Positions 8,325 to 15,140 of a stretch of 16,390 bases of DNA are shown here, piece after piece (the stretch's first letter is position 1; the number at the start of each line of letters is the position of its first letter). The notes under the pieces are model-generated. The model made no database searches. It was given only the letters and a program-made list of their open reading frames with translations, and had not been told where the DNA came from. The translations under genes and the position numbers were made by a program. Source of the DNA: Flavobacteriaceae bacterium. Lineage in GTDB: Bacteria; Bacteroidota; Bacteroidia; Flavobacteriales; Flavobacteriaceae. The stretch is from positions 1-16,390 of the forward strand of contig CANJDA010000035.1 in assembly GCA_947472705.1 (NCBI GenBank), in the 5' to 3' direction.

Positions 8325-9713
8325 TTATTTACTCAATTCCACAAAATACTTGTAAAACAACGGAATAGTTTCTATCCCTTTTAGGTAATTGAAAACTCCA
8401 AAATGTTCGTTAGGAGAGTGAATCGCATCACTGTCTAAACCAAATCCCATCATGATGGTTTTTGATTTTAGTTCTTTTTCAAATAGCGCTACTATAGGGA
8501 TGCTTCCCCCAGAACGAACAGGAATAGCGGGTACACCAAAGGTTTCGGTATACGCTTTTGAAGCCGCTTGATACCCAATACTGTCAATAGGGGTTACATA
8601 GCCTTGCCCACCATGATGGGGAGTAACTTTAACTTTAACTGATTTTGGTGCGATGCTTACAAAATGTTTCGAAAACAATTCGGTGATTTCTTCCCAATCT
8701 TGATTAGGTACTAATCGCATTGAGATTTTGGCATAAGCTTTACTAGCAATTACAGTTTTAGCACCTTCACCAGTATAACCTCCCCAAATTCCATTAACAT
8801 CTAAAGTGGGACGAATGGAGTTTCTTTCATTGGTTACATAACCTGTTTCGCCATAAACTTCTTCTATGTCTAATGCTTTTTTATAATTGTCTAAATTGAA
8901 TGGTGCTTTGGCCATTTCGGCTCTTTCAGCTGTAGTCAATTCTTCTACTTTATCGTAAAATCCTGGAATGGTAATGTGATTGTTTTCATCGTGAAGAGAA
9001 GCAATCATTTTGGTCAAAACATTAATAGGATTTGCCACTGCTCCACCGTATAAACCAGAATGTAAATCGCGATTAGGTCCTGTAACTTCTACTTCCACAT
9101 AACTCAATCCACGTAAACCGGTAGTAATGCTAGGTTGTTGATTAGAAATCATTCCTGTATCGGATATCAAAATCACATCACAACTTAATTTTTCTTGATT
9201 GCGTTCTACAAACCAACCTAAACTTTTAGAACCTACTTCTTCTTCGCCTTCAATCATGAATTTTACGTTGCAAGGCAAACAATTGTTTTGCATCATGTAT
9301 TCAAATGCTTTTACGTGCATATACATTTGACCTTTATCGTCACAAGCACCACGAGCAAAAATGGCTCCTTCGGGATGAATTTCTGTTGTTTTGATTACAG
9401 GTTCAAAAGGAGGTGAAGTCCACAAATCCATTGGGTCTGGTGGTTGTACATCGTAATGGCCATATACTAAAACGGTAGGTAAATTGGCATCGATGATGTG
9501 TTCTCCATAAACAATTGGATACCCAGGAGTATCACAAATTTCTACGAAATTACAACCTGCTTTTTCCAAGCTGACTTTTACTGCATTGGCAGTATCAATT
9601 ACATCTTGAGCATAAGCGCTATCAGCACTTACGGAAGGAATTTTTAATAATTCGATTAATTCATTGATAAAACGTTCTTTGTTTTGTTGAACGTAGTTTT
9701 TTATATTGTCCAT
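8325..9713 (-). CDS. M20 family dipeptidase (zinc metallopeptidase, CNDP-like)
   Basis: This cytosolic M20 peptidase of 462 residues hydrolyses dipeptides or short peptides with two zinc ions. Visible active-site parts are H86 and D88 in VYGHYDVQP, D125 bridging the metals in ACDDKGQ, E158 (general base) and E159 (zinc) in EGEEEVGS, D185 in ISDTG, the lid-domain His in RDLHSGLYGG, and the last His in AIHSPNEHF near the C-terminus. The order and length fit the carnosinase/PepV-like branch. The ATG at 9713 is preferred over the in-frame ATG at 9737 because a TACTTTTG promoter element at 9735-9742 overlaps the latter, and family N-termini resemble MDNIKNYVQQN. It is a single-gene unit, divergent from the tRNA-Leu. 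Exact substrate is unknown. Confidence 0.93.
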   Translation of the reverse strand: MDNIKNYVQQNKERFINELIELLKIPSVSADSAYAQDVIDTANAVKVSLEKAGCNFVEICDTPGYPIVYGEHIIDANLPTVLVYGHYDVQPPDPMDLWTSPPFEPVIKTTEIHPEGAIFARGACDDKGQMYMHVKAFEYMMQNNCLPCNVKFMIEGEEEVGSKSLGWFVERNQEKLSCDVILISDTGMISNQQPSITTGLRGLSYVEVEVTGPNRDLHSGLYGGAVANPINVLTKMIASLHDENNHITIPGFYDKVEELTTAERAEMAKAPFNLDNYKKALDIEEVYGETGYVTNERNSIRPTLDVNGIWGGYTGEGAKTVIASKAYAKISMRLVPNQDWEEITELFSKHFVSIAPKSVKVKVTPHHGGQGYVTPIDSIGYQAASKAYTETFGVPAIPVRSGGSIPIVALFEKELKSKTIMMGFGLDSDAIHSPNEHFGVFNYLKGIETIPLFYKYFVELSK

Positions 9714-9734
9714 GGATTTAATTTTGATAGAAAC

Positions 9735-9742
9735 CAAAAGTA
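9735..9742 (-). promoter_or_regulatory. -7 promoter element (TACTTTTG) of the dipeptidase gene
   Basis: The minus strand reads TACTTTTG, matching TAnnTTTG, 21 nt upstream of the ATG at 9713. It overlaps the alternative ATG at 9737 and so argues against that start. No clear -33 TTTG was found. Confidence 0.5.
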
Positions 9743-9774
9743 CAAAATGCTTGTGATTTTTTTAAATGTTTTCC

Positions 9775-9804
9775 TTTGAAAGTTTGAAGTTATGATTATA
9801 TTTG
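9775..9804 (+). promoter_or_regulatory. Bacteroidota-type promoter of tRNA-Leu
   Basis: TTTG at 9775-9778 and TATATTTG at 9797-9804 are separated by 18 nt, which fits the sigma-70-type Bacteroidota promoter (TTTG, 17-23 nt, TAnnTTTG). The tRNA begins 13 nt after the -7 element. A second TTTG at 9783-9786 is too close to be the -33 element. Confidence 0.75.
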
Positions 9805-9817
9805 CACTCACTAATTT

Positions 9818-9899
9818 GCGGGTATGGCGAAATTGGTAGACGTGCCAGACTTAGGATCTGGTGCCGCAAGGCGTGTAGGTTCGAGTCCTATTACCCGCA
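9818..9899 (+). tRNA. tRNA-Leu (anticodon UAG)
   Basis: The acceptor arms GCGGGTA (9818-9824) and TACCCGC (9892-9898) pair fully, and A9899 is the discriminator base. The anticodon stem CCAGA/TCTGG encloses CTTAGGA, giving anticodon TAG at 9852-9854, which reads CUA and other CUN leucine codons. The long variable arm (GCC, GCAA loop, GGC) is the class II type expected for leucine. The T loop is TTCGAGT. CCA is not encoded and must be added by tRNA nucleotidyltransferase. The gene stands alone with its own promoter and terminator. Confidence 0.97.
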
Positions 9900-9902
9900 C
9901 TG

Positions 9903-9931
9903 AAAAGCTCTGACGAAAGTTAGAGCTTTTT
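9903..9931 (+). terminator. Terminator of tRNA-Leu
   Basis: A 12-bp stem (9903-9914 with 9919-9930, one G-U pair) is closed by a GAAA tetraloop. Its right arm ends in a T run. It starts 4 nt after the tRNA. Confidence 0.88.
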
Positions 9932-10010
9932 CATTTTCAACAATTTGGTTAATAAAATGTTTAAAGTTTATTAGTAAAAACCTTCTTAACCTAAGGAAAT
10001 GCAGTTATTT

Positions 10011-10022
10011 TTACTGCAGTAA
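10011..10022. promoter_or_regulatory. Perfect 12-bp palindrome upstream of the unrecognised membrane protein gene
   Basis: TTACTGCAGTAA is its own reverse complement and lies 26 nt before the ATG at 10049. Part of it (ACTGCA, 10013-10018) also pairs with TGCAGT at 10000-10005, so the RNA could form a small hairpin instead. A TATTTTTA, one mismatch from the -7 consensus, overlaps its left edge (10006-10013). It could be an operator, but this is inferred only from position and symmetry. Confidence 0.3.
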
Positions 10023-10048
10023 TTCAAACAAGAATTTATTTTATTTAA

Positions 10049-10813
10049 ATGAAAGGGAACCGGCTTATGATGACTGCGTTATTGGCAATTTTTGGATTTG
10101 TTTTTTTAGCATTGTCTGTTTATTTGCTAACTAAAAACAGTTCCAGTGCACTTTCTGCGGATAAGCAAAATGAACTAGATGAAGCCATTAAGCAAATAGA
10201 AGTCCTTCATGCTGAAATTCTGGAAAAAGATAAAATTGTTTCCGAAAACGAGCAAAAGCTTAAGAGTTTAAAATCGCAAACAATGACGTATGCCATGGGG
10301 CAAAACATGCCTATCATCGAAATCGTTGATACCGATTTGAGCGAAGGAAATCCCCACGACGAAGGGCACAAAAAAGTGCATAGATTGATGTATCATCATC
10401 AAGTTAGGTTCTATTTATTAAATGCTGGAAAGAACTCTTTAAAGGATGTTATTTTTTCTATAAAAGATGACTACAACCGAAACAAAGAGAAAAAGAAAAA
10501 GACATCAGCTTCCGCTAATGTTGATTACACAGGCAAAAAAGTAGATAGCGAAGAATTAGGCGTTTATGAAAACATTGAAGTCAATACCCTTAATTTAAAA
10601 TCAAAAAAATTAATCTACACGAGTAACCTTCCAGGCAGTTTTGGAACTGGCGACTATGAATACCATTTGATTATCGAATGGAGTCAAGGGTTTTACCAAA
10701 TGCTAGTAAAGATTGATGAAATAGATGGTAGACTTAAATACCACTATGAGTTTTTTGATGTTGATGGTAAACCAATAGATTTTAAAAGTAGGGAAACCAA
10801 CATAGCCAATTAA
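10049..10813 (+). CDS. Unrecognised single-pass membrane protein with coiled coil
   Basis: I do not recognise this 254-residue protein. It has a short N-terminus (MKGNR), one hydrophobic helix at about 6-28 with no cleavage site, a likely coiled coil at about 37-78 (EAIKQIEVLHAEILEKDK and following, rich in E, K and spaced Leu/Ile), and then a soluble domain of about 170 residues. That domain alternates hydrophobic and polar residues (HHQVRFYLLNAG, YEYHLIIEWS, FYQMLVKIDEI) and suggests a beta-rich fold. It is interrupted by a lysine-rich loop near 147-154. The positively charged N-terminus would place the C-terminal domain on the outer face of the inner membrane. The gene stands alone between the tRNA-Leu terminator and a bidirectional terminator. 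The call as a real gene rests on its length, clean composition and terminator. Confidence 0.75.
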   Translation: MKGNRLMMTALLAIFGFVFLALSVYLLTKNSSSALSADKQNELDEAIKQIEVLHAEILEKDKIVSENEQKLKSLKSQTMTYAMGQNMPIIEIVDTDLSEGNPHDEGHKKVHRLMYHHQVRFYLLNAGKNSLKDVIFSIKDDYNRNKEKKKKTSASANVDYTGKKVDSEELGVYENIEVNTLNLKSKKLIYTSNLPGSFGTGDYEYHLIIEWSQGFYQMLVKIDEIDGRLKYHYEFFDVDGKPIDFKSRETNIAN

Positions 10814-10842
10814 AAAAGCCTCTCAATATCGAGAGGCTTTTT
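10813..10842. terminator. Bidirectional terminator between converging genes
   Basis: A perfect 12-bp inverted repeat (AAAAAGCCTCTC and GAGAGGCTTTTT, 6-nt loop) has a T run on the right for the plus strand and an A run on the left that becomes a T run on the minus strand. It serves the membrane protein gene and the DUF885 gene, whose stops lie within about 8 nt of it. Confidence 0.92.
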
Positions 10843-10849
10843 CTTTTAT

Positions 10850-12616
10850 TTATTTTCCTGTAGCAATCCAATTGTTGATTTTCTTTTCTAGTAACTCTAA
10901 TGGTAATACTCCCGATTCCAATACTTTTTGGTGGAAGACTTTGATATCGAACTTGTCTTTCATCTTGTCTTTGGCTTTTTGACGTAATTCTAAGATTTTC
11001 AATTGCCCAATTTTGTATGACAAGGCTTGCCCTGGAATAGCCATATAACGCTCAATTTCTGAAGTAATGCTAGCTTCGGTTTCGGCTTCATTGTCTAAGG
11101 AATATTGTATAGCTTGTTCGCGTGTCCAACCTTTACTATGTATGCCTGTGTCAACCACTAATCGTATGGCTCGGTGCATTTCGTCATTCAACATCCCCAA
11201 GTATTGATATGGGTCTTTATACAAGCCTAATTCTTTCCCTAAACTTTCGCAGTACAATGCCCAGCCTTCGCCATAGGCACCAAACCAATTGAACTTTCTG
11301 AAATCAGGTAAGGTTTTGCTTTCTTGTTGCAATGAAATTTGGAAGTGATGACCCGGAATAGCCTCGTGCAAGAATAAATCTTCATCTTCCAAAACATTAT
11401 AGTTCTTCACATCTGGAATAGGCACATAAAAAGTACCGGGTCTACTTCCATCAGCTGAACCTTGCATGTATTCGGCACTAGCTGTTTTTTCTCTAAATGC
11501 TTCAGTTCTTTTGATTCGGAAAGGTGTTTTGGGTTGTAAAGAGAATAACTTGTCTACATTGGGTTTTATAGTTTTGTATATTCTTTCAAAATTATCCATT
11601 ACTTGTTGAGGATCAGTAAATGGTCTTAGTTCTTTTTTGGTTCTAACATCGTTTAAAAATTCTTTCAAAGTTCCTTTAAAACCGACTTCATTTTTTACTT
11701 TTTCCATTTCAGAATTAAGCAAAGCCACTTCTTTTAAACCTAATTCATGAATTTCTGCTGGAGTTTTTTCGGTAGTCGTCCATTGTTTTACTAAGGCTTT
11801 GTATAGCTCATTTCCGCCAGTTAAACTACCAATGCCGCTAGTGCTTCTGCATGCTGGAACATATTCGGTTTTCATGAAGGTCACCAATTTTTGAAACTGT
11901 GGTATCAACTTCTCATTGATAGTCGCTGCATATTCTTTGGATAAGCTGCTTTTTTGTTCTTCTGTGAAATCGGCTGGGAATTTTTTACAGCTAGAATAGA
12001 ATAAATTATCTTCTACTTTGGGAGTAATCATATCCTCAAATTGTGGGACAACTTTCTCAGCCAATGCTTTTGGTAAGACCACTTTTAGAGCCATTCCTTT
12101 TTTCATATACACCATAGCCGAGTCAACCCAAACGGAATACAAATTCATTCTTTTCAAGAATTTTTTATAATCGCTTTCTGTTTTAAAAGGTTGCGCACTT
12201 TCGGCACTGGCGAATTGACCCATGGTGATGTGGGTTCCATCAAATTGTTCAATAGGCGTTAAATTACCATTTTGTTTTAAGATACCAGTACCAACTTCCG
12301 ATTCCCATTTAATGATTTCGTAGCTGTTTTTTTCCTCTTCTGATAATTGTGTTGTATCAACACTTTTTAACTCGGTTAAGTATTTTTCATAAAAAGCATT
12401 TTTCTTTTTACGATACGAATCGGTCATTTCAAATACCAATTGATCATCATAATCATGTTGGTCATTCTGAGTTGCATCCAGTGGATTTAATTCGTTTTTT
12501 TCTTTAAAATACGCATCGGTAATGGATTTAAAATCTTGTGTTTTTTTCTCTGATTTACAGTTTACAAATAATAACGACAAGCAAAGCATAGCCGAAAAAG
12601 AATATAAGTTTTTCAT
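10850..12616 (-). CDS. DUF885 family putative metallopeptidase lipoprotein
   Basis: The 588-residue protein starts with a lipoprotein signal: a charged start, a hydrophobic stretch and a lipobox-like LFVNC with Cys20 as the likely lipidation site. The mature protein is mostly helical. The family hallmark HEAIPGHHFQ is at residues 417-426, followed by GEGWALYCE (449-457). In DUF885 proteins these are regarded as the zinc-binding and catalytic elements of a gluzincin-like peptidase, with a one-residue-longer HExxPGHH in place of HExxH and a downstream Glu (probably E457). It should be an envelope-anchored peptidase or carboxypeptidase; the substrate is unknown. It lies 75 nt downstream of the SnoaL-like gene on the same strand with no terminator between, so co-transcription is possible. 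No TAnnTTTG is seen in the gap. Confidence 0.9.
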   Translation of the reverse strand: MKNLYSFSAMLCLSLLFVNCKSEKKTQDFKSITDAYFKEKNELNPLDATQNDQHDYDDQLVFEMTDSYRKKKNAFYEKYLTELKSVDTTQLSEEEKNSYEIIKWESEVGTGILKQNGNLTPIEQFDGTHITMGQFASAESAQPFKTESDYKKFLKRMNLYSVWVDSAMVYMKKGMALKVVLPKALAEKVVPQFEDMITPKVEDNLFYSSCKKFPADFTEEQKSSLSKEYAATINEKLIPQFQKLVTFMKTEYVPACRSTSGIGSLTGGNELYKALVKQWTTTEKTPAEIHELGLKEVALLNSEMEKVKNEVGFKGTLKEFLNDVRTKKELRPFTDPQQVMDNFERIYKTIKPNVDKLFSLQPKTPFRIKRTEAFREKTASAEYMQGSADGSRPGTFYVPIPDVKNYNVLEDEDLFLHEAIPGHHFQISLQQESKTLPDFRKFNWFGAYGEGWALYCESLGKELGLYKDPYQYLGMLNDEMHRAIRLVVDTGIHSKGWTREQAIQYSLDNEAETEASITSEIERYMAIPGQALSYKIGQLKILELRQKAKDKMKDKFDIKVFHQKVLESGVLPLELLEKKINNWIATGK

Positions 12617-12691
12617 GTGTATATTTTTGGTTGATTTTTATTAGTCAATAGTGATTATGATTTGTTTCAGATTTTAATCGTTACTTTATAA

Positions 12692-13054
12692 TTAGCCGTG
12701 ATAAACTCTGGAGGCAATGATTTTTCCTTCCTTGATTTCTAGAACTTCTGCCACTAGCATATTGTCTTCGTTGGCAACCGTTCGAATATATTCCATAAAA
12801 ACTCTGTCAGAGTTTGAAGTTAAGGAAGTTACTTTATAATGCAAGGTAGGTAACCGGTCAAAAGCATCCTGCCACCATGTTCGTAAAGCTTCTTTCCCTG
12901 TAACTAAACCATTCGTTTCCGGATGACGGATTTTTAATTTTGGACTAAAATGCTCAGCCTCGTCATCGTATAACGACAATAATTTTTCAAGGTTATGAGC
13001 ATTAAAAGCTTCAAACCAAAGATGCGCAATGGATAAATTTTTTTCTGTTGACAT
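12692..13054 (-). CDS. SnoaL / NTF2-like family protein
   Basis: The 120-residue protein has the NTF2-like cone fold signature: an N-terminal helix pair (AHLWFEAFNAHNLEKLLSLYDDEAEHFSP), then GKEALRTWWQDAFDRLPTLHYKV and curved beta strands ending in EVLEIKEGKIIASRVYHG. Members bind small molecules or act as isomerases or polyketide cyclases, and many are uncharacterised. Nothing here fixes a substrate. The ATG at 13054 gives the usual family length. It lies just after the terminator of the rluB-like gene and upstream of the DUF885 gene. A TATATTTA (minus strand, 13102-13109), one mismatch from the -7 consensus, could be its promoter, which would place the hairpin in its leader. Confidence 0.85.
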   Translation of the reverse strand: MSTEKNLSIAHLWFEAFNAHNLEKLLSLYDDEAEHFSPKLKIRHPETNGLVTGKEALRTWWQDAFDRLPTLHYKVTSLTSNSDRVFMEYIRTVANEDNMLVAEVLEIKEGKIIASRVYHG

Positions 13055-13065
13055 AGTTTATAAAT

Positions 13066-13094
13066 AAAAAATCCCAAAATCAGATTGGGATTTT
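13066..13094 (-). terminator. Terminator of the RluB-like gene
   Basis: On the minus strand AAAATCCCAA pairs with TTGGGATTTT across a 7-nt loop and is followed by further T residues. It starts 21 nt after the RluB-like stop codon and ends about 11 nt before the SnoaL-like ATG, so it also occupies that gene's leader. Confidence 0.8.
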
Positions 13095-13115
13095 ACTATT
13101 GTAAATATAATTATT

Positions 13116-14027
13116 TTAAACGTTTTTCAAATTGATAATTTCCTGTTCGGTAAGGAATCTCCAATTGCCACGCGGTAAATTCTTTTTGGTTAAACCAGCA
13201 AACGAAACACGGTCAATCTTTAACACATCATATTTAAAACTTTCGAATATGGCACGAACTACTTTCACGTTTGAAGTTCTCAATTTTAAACCAATCTCTG
13301 TTTTTGGTTCATTTTCTATATAGGAGATTTCATCTACATATAGTTTGTGACCATCAAGCGTAACACCACCAGCAATTTTTTCTAGGTCTTCAAATTTTAG
13401 ATTTTTATCCAATGATACTTGGTAAATCTTAGTCGATTTTTGATTGGGCAAACTAAATTTCCGTATCATATCCGTATCATTAGTAAAAACTAATAAGCCC
13501 GTTGTATTCTTATCCATTCTGCCAATTGGCTGTATTTTGGCTTTAGTTGCAGCACGCACTAATTCCAATACATTTCTGTGATCGGCTTCATCTTCGTTTG
13601 AAGTAGTGAAGTTTTTGGGTTTATTCAACACTATGTATTCTTTGCGTTCTGGTGTTAAAATAGAACCGTCAAAGTTGACCACATCACCAGGTTTCACTTT
13701 ATATCCCATTTCGGTAATTACTTCACCATTCACTTTCACATTGCCCGATTGGATGTAAATATCGGCATCACGACGTGAGCAAATACCCGAGTTGGAGATG
13801 TATTTATTCAAACGAATATCGTCTGATTTTAATGGTTTTGGCACGTTATTCTGTGCAGCTTTTGCAGGCTTAGCTGTCCTTTTTGGCGCAGCGTCATTAG
13901 TAGTTGGTTTAACTTTTTTTGGCCCTTGGGCTCTCTTAGCCATAGCAGGTTTTGGCTTATTCGAGCTTGGTCGTGAACTGTTTGGACGTGAACCACCTCG
14001 TTTATTATTGCCTTCCTTCTTGTTCAT
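13116..14027 (-). CDS. RluB/RsuA-family rRNA pseudouridine synthase with basic disordered N-terminal extension
   Basis: The protein isomerises uridine to pseudouridine in rRNA; the RluB subgroup acts on 23S rRNA near the peptidyl transferase centre. From the ATG at 14027 it has 303 residues. Residues 1-68 are rich in Lys, Arg, Pro, Ser and Ala and look unstructured. An S4 RNA-binding domain follows at about 71-118 (IRLNKYISNSGICSRRDAD). The catalytic domain has YIVLNKPKNFTTS, the catalytic Asp172 in PIGRMDKNTTGLLVF, and conserved LRTSNVKVVRAIFE-like and LPRGNWRFLT ends. The longer start at 14090 is unlikely because the TATCTTTG promoter element at 14078-14085 would lie inside it. RluB is favoured over RsuA or RluF, but the target is not proven. 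Confidence 0.92.
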   Translation of the reverse strand: MNKKEGNNKRGGSRPNSSRPSSNKPKPAMAKRAQGPKKVKPTTNDAAPKRTAKPAKAAQNNVPKPLKSDDIRLNKYISNSGICSRRDADIYIQSGNVKVNGEVITEMGYKVKPGDVVNFDGSILTPERKEYIVLNKPKNFTTSNEDEADHRNVLELVRAATKAKIQPIGRMDKNTTGLLVFTNDTDMIRKFSLPNQKSTKIYQVSLDKNLKFEDLEKIAGGVTLDGHKLYVDEISYIENEPKTEIGLKLRTSNVKVVRAIFESFKYDVLKIDRVSFAGLTKKNLPRGNWRFLTEQEIINLKNV

Positions 14028-14077
14028 AATTCTGTAATTTACTTCGTCAGTTTGGCCTTTTTGGCCTTGTGCGATTG

Positions 14078-14085
14078 CAAAGATA
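14078..14085 (-). promoter_or_regulatory. -7 promoter element (TATCTTTG) of the RluB-like gene
   Basis: The minus strand reads TATCTTTG, a full TAnnTTTG match, 50 nt upstream of the ATG at 14027. Its presence separates this gene from the UbiA gene upstream and decides the start codon. No clear -33 is visible; that region is the intergenic element next to it. Confidence 0.55.
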
Positions 14086-14090
14086 CGCAT

Positions 14091-14203
14091 TTAAGCTGCT
14101 TTTTTAGGAGCTATTTCCAGCTATCCGCTATATTCCTGATAAAACGGGAGATGCCGCTCCACACGAGCCAAGCGACTGTCGAAGGAATCTGTGCTAGTGA
14201 AAA
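14091..14203. repeat. GC-richer structured intergenic element between the UbiA and RluB-like genes
   Basis: These 113 bp have no gene and are richer in G and C than typical spacers here. GGAGC (14107-14111) can pair with GCTCC (14156-14160). Between them TCCTG and CGGGA (about 14134-14146, loop ATAAAA) form a second stem, and GGAG/CTCC (14147-14150 with 14157-14160) is an alternative. The words GCTATCCGCTATAT and GATGCCGCTCC recall an intergenic element I remember as recurring between genes in Flavobacterium genomes, but this is from memory and not checked. No T run follows the pairing in the direction of the UbiA transcript, so it is not a standard terminator. Its function is unknown. Confidence 0.5.
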
Positions 14204-15124
14204 TTATAATTTGAGCAGTCTTTTTCCGTGAATAAGGATTTCAGAATTAATTAAGACAATACAAAATACTCCCGAAACGACTAGGAATTTTAAAATATTG
14301 TGGAGTTTTAAGTAATCTGGTTTGGAGTTCGATTTCCATAATCTTTGTAAAAAGAAAATCAAAATGATCATACTCACATAAAAATACATATCCATATAAC
14401 CCACTTCAAATATTTCGACTAAAAAATATACGGGCACTATAGTTGCAACGGTAAGAAGAGTTATTATTTTTTTAGAAAAAGATTCCCCTAAGAGTACCGG
14501 GATGGTTTGATAATCGTTGGCAATATCTCCTTTAATGTTTTCTAAATCCTTAATCATTTCACGAATCAAAATTAACAGAAACAAAAAAGTAGCATGCGCA
14601 AAAATCTGAGGATATAAGTTTTTGTAATACAATAGAATCGCAAAAAATGGAAGAACAGCTAGAAAAGAAGCTGTTAAATTACCTATGACCACCATCTTTT
14701 TCAGTTTATGCGAATAAAACCAAATCAGAAAAATATAAGTAGAAAAGAACAAAACTGCCCGAAAGGATACAAAGCAAGCCAACAAGGCCACAATAAAATT
14801 CACCGTGAAATAAACATTCAATTTGGTTTTTTGACTTACCAATCTGTCGAGTTGGGATTTATTTGGGCGGTTGATTAAGTCTTTTTTGCTATCGTAAAAA
14901 TTATTGATGATATAGCCTGATGCAATCGTTAGACCACTGGTTACTACTATTATAAAAAGATTGAAGTCAAGCAATACCCATAAAGCACGTTTATTCTCAG
15001 GAGCCAAAATAAAAATAGCGGAAAGATATTGTGCCAGTGCTATAACAGGAATATTATAGCCACGAACTACAGAAAACAAACTGATAATTTTCATTAAGAG
15101 AAGTTTGTTTTTACGGCTGAGCAT
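14204..15124 (-). CDS. UbiA family prenyltransferase (geranylgeranylglycerol-phosphate geranylgeranyltransferase-like)
   Basis: The 306-residue integral membrane protein joins a polyprenyl diphosphate to an acceptor. Both Asp-rich motifs are present: NNFYDSKKD (residues 74-82), followed by LINRP, which fits the NDxxDxxxD form with Asn in the second place, and DLENIKGDIANDYQT (193-207). About eight hydrophobic helices surround them. The NRP-type first motif and the location beside mevalonate genes resemble proteins annotated as digeranylgeranylglyceryl-phosphate synthase-like in flavobacteria, but MenA, heme O synthase or other UbiA acceptors cannot be ruled out. The ATG at 15124 follows the upstream kinase stop by 16 nt, so they are probably one operon; an in-frame ATG at 15094 is an alternative start. 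Confidence 0.87.
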   Translation of the reverse strand: MLSRKNKLLLMKIISLFSVVRGYNIPVIALAQYLSAIFILAPENKRALWVLLDFNLFIIVVTSGLTIASGYIINNFYDSKKDLINRPNKSQLDRLVSQKTKLNVYFTVNFIVALLACFVSFRAVLFFSTYIFLIWFYSHKLKKMVVIGNLTASFLAVLPFFAILLYYKNLYPQIFAHATFLFLLILIREMIKDLENIKGDIANDYQTIPVLLGESFSKKIITLLTVATIVPVYFLVEIFEVGYMDMYFYVSMIILIFFLQRLWKSNSKPDYLKLHNILKFLVVSGVFCIVLINSEILIHGKRLLKL

Positions 15125-15140
15125 TGAGTTTTGGGTTCAA

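Noticed and set aside
8196..8384. Small plus-strand open frame across the dipeptidase terminator
   Set aside because: It overlaps the terminator hairpin and the dipeptidase C-terminus and has no recognisable protein features.
9714..9737. ATG at 9737 as the dipeptidase start
   Set aside because: It overlaps a TACTTTTG promoter element, and the extra residues are not like family N-termini.
13792..14037. Hydrophobic-looking small frame on the plus strand
   Set aside because: It is the antisense of the Lys/Pro/Ala-rich tail of the RluB-like protein, which explains its Phe/Leu/Gly bias.
14054..14066. GGCC-TTTTT-GGCC hairpin in the leader of the RluB-like gene
   Set aside because: Only four base pairs with a five-base loop; too weak to call as a regulatory structure.
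14028..14090. ATG at 14090 as the RluB-like start
   Set aside because: The TATCTTTG promoter element would be inside the coding region; the ATG at 14027 begins the expected basic tail.
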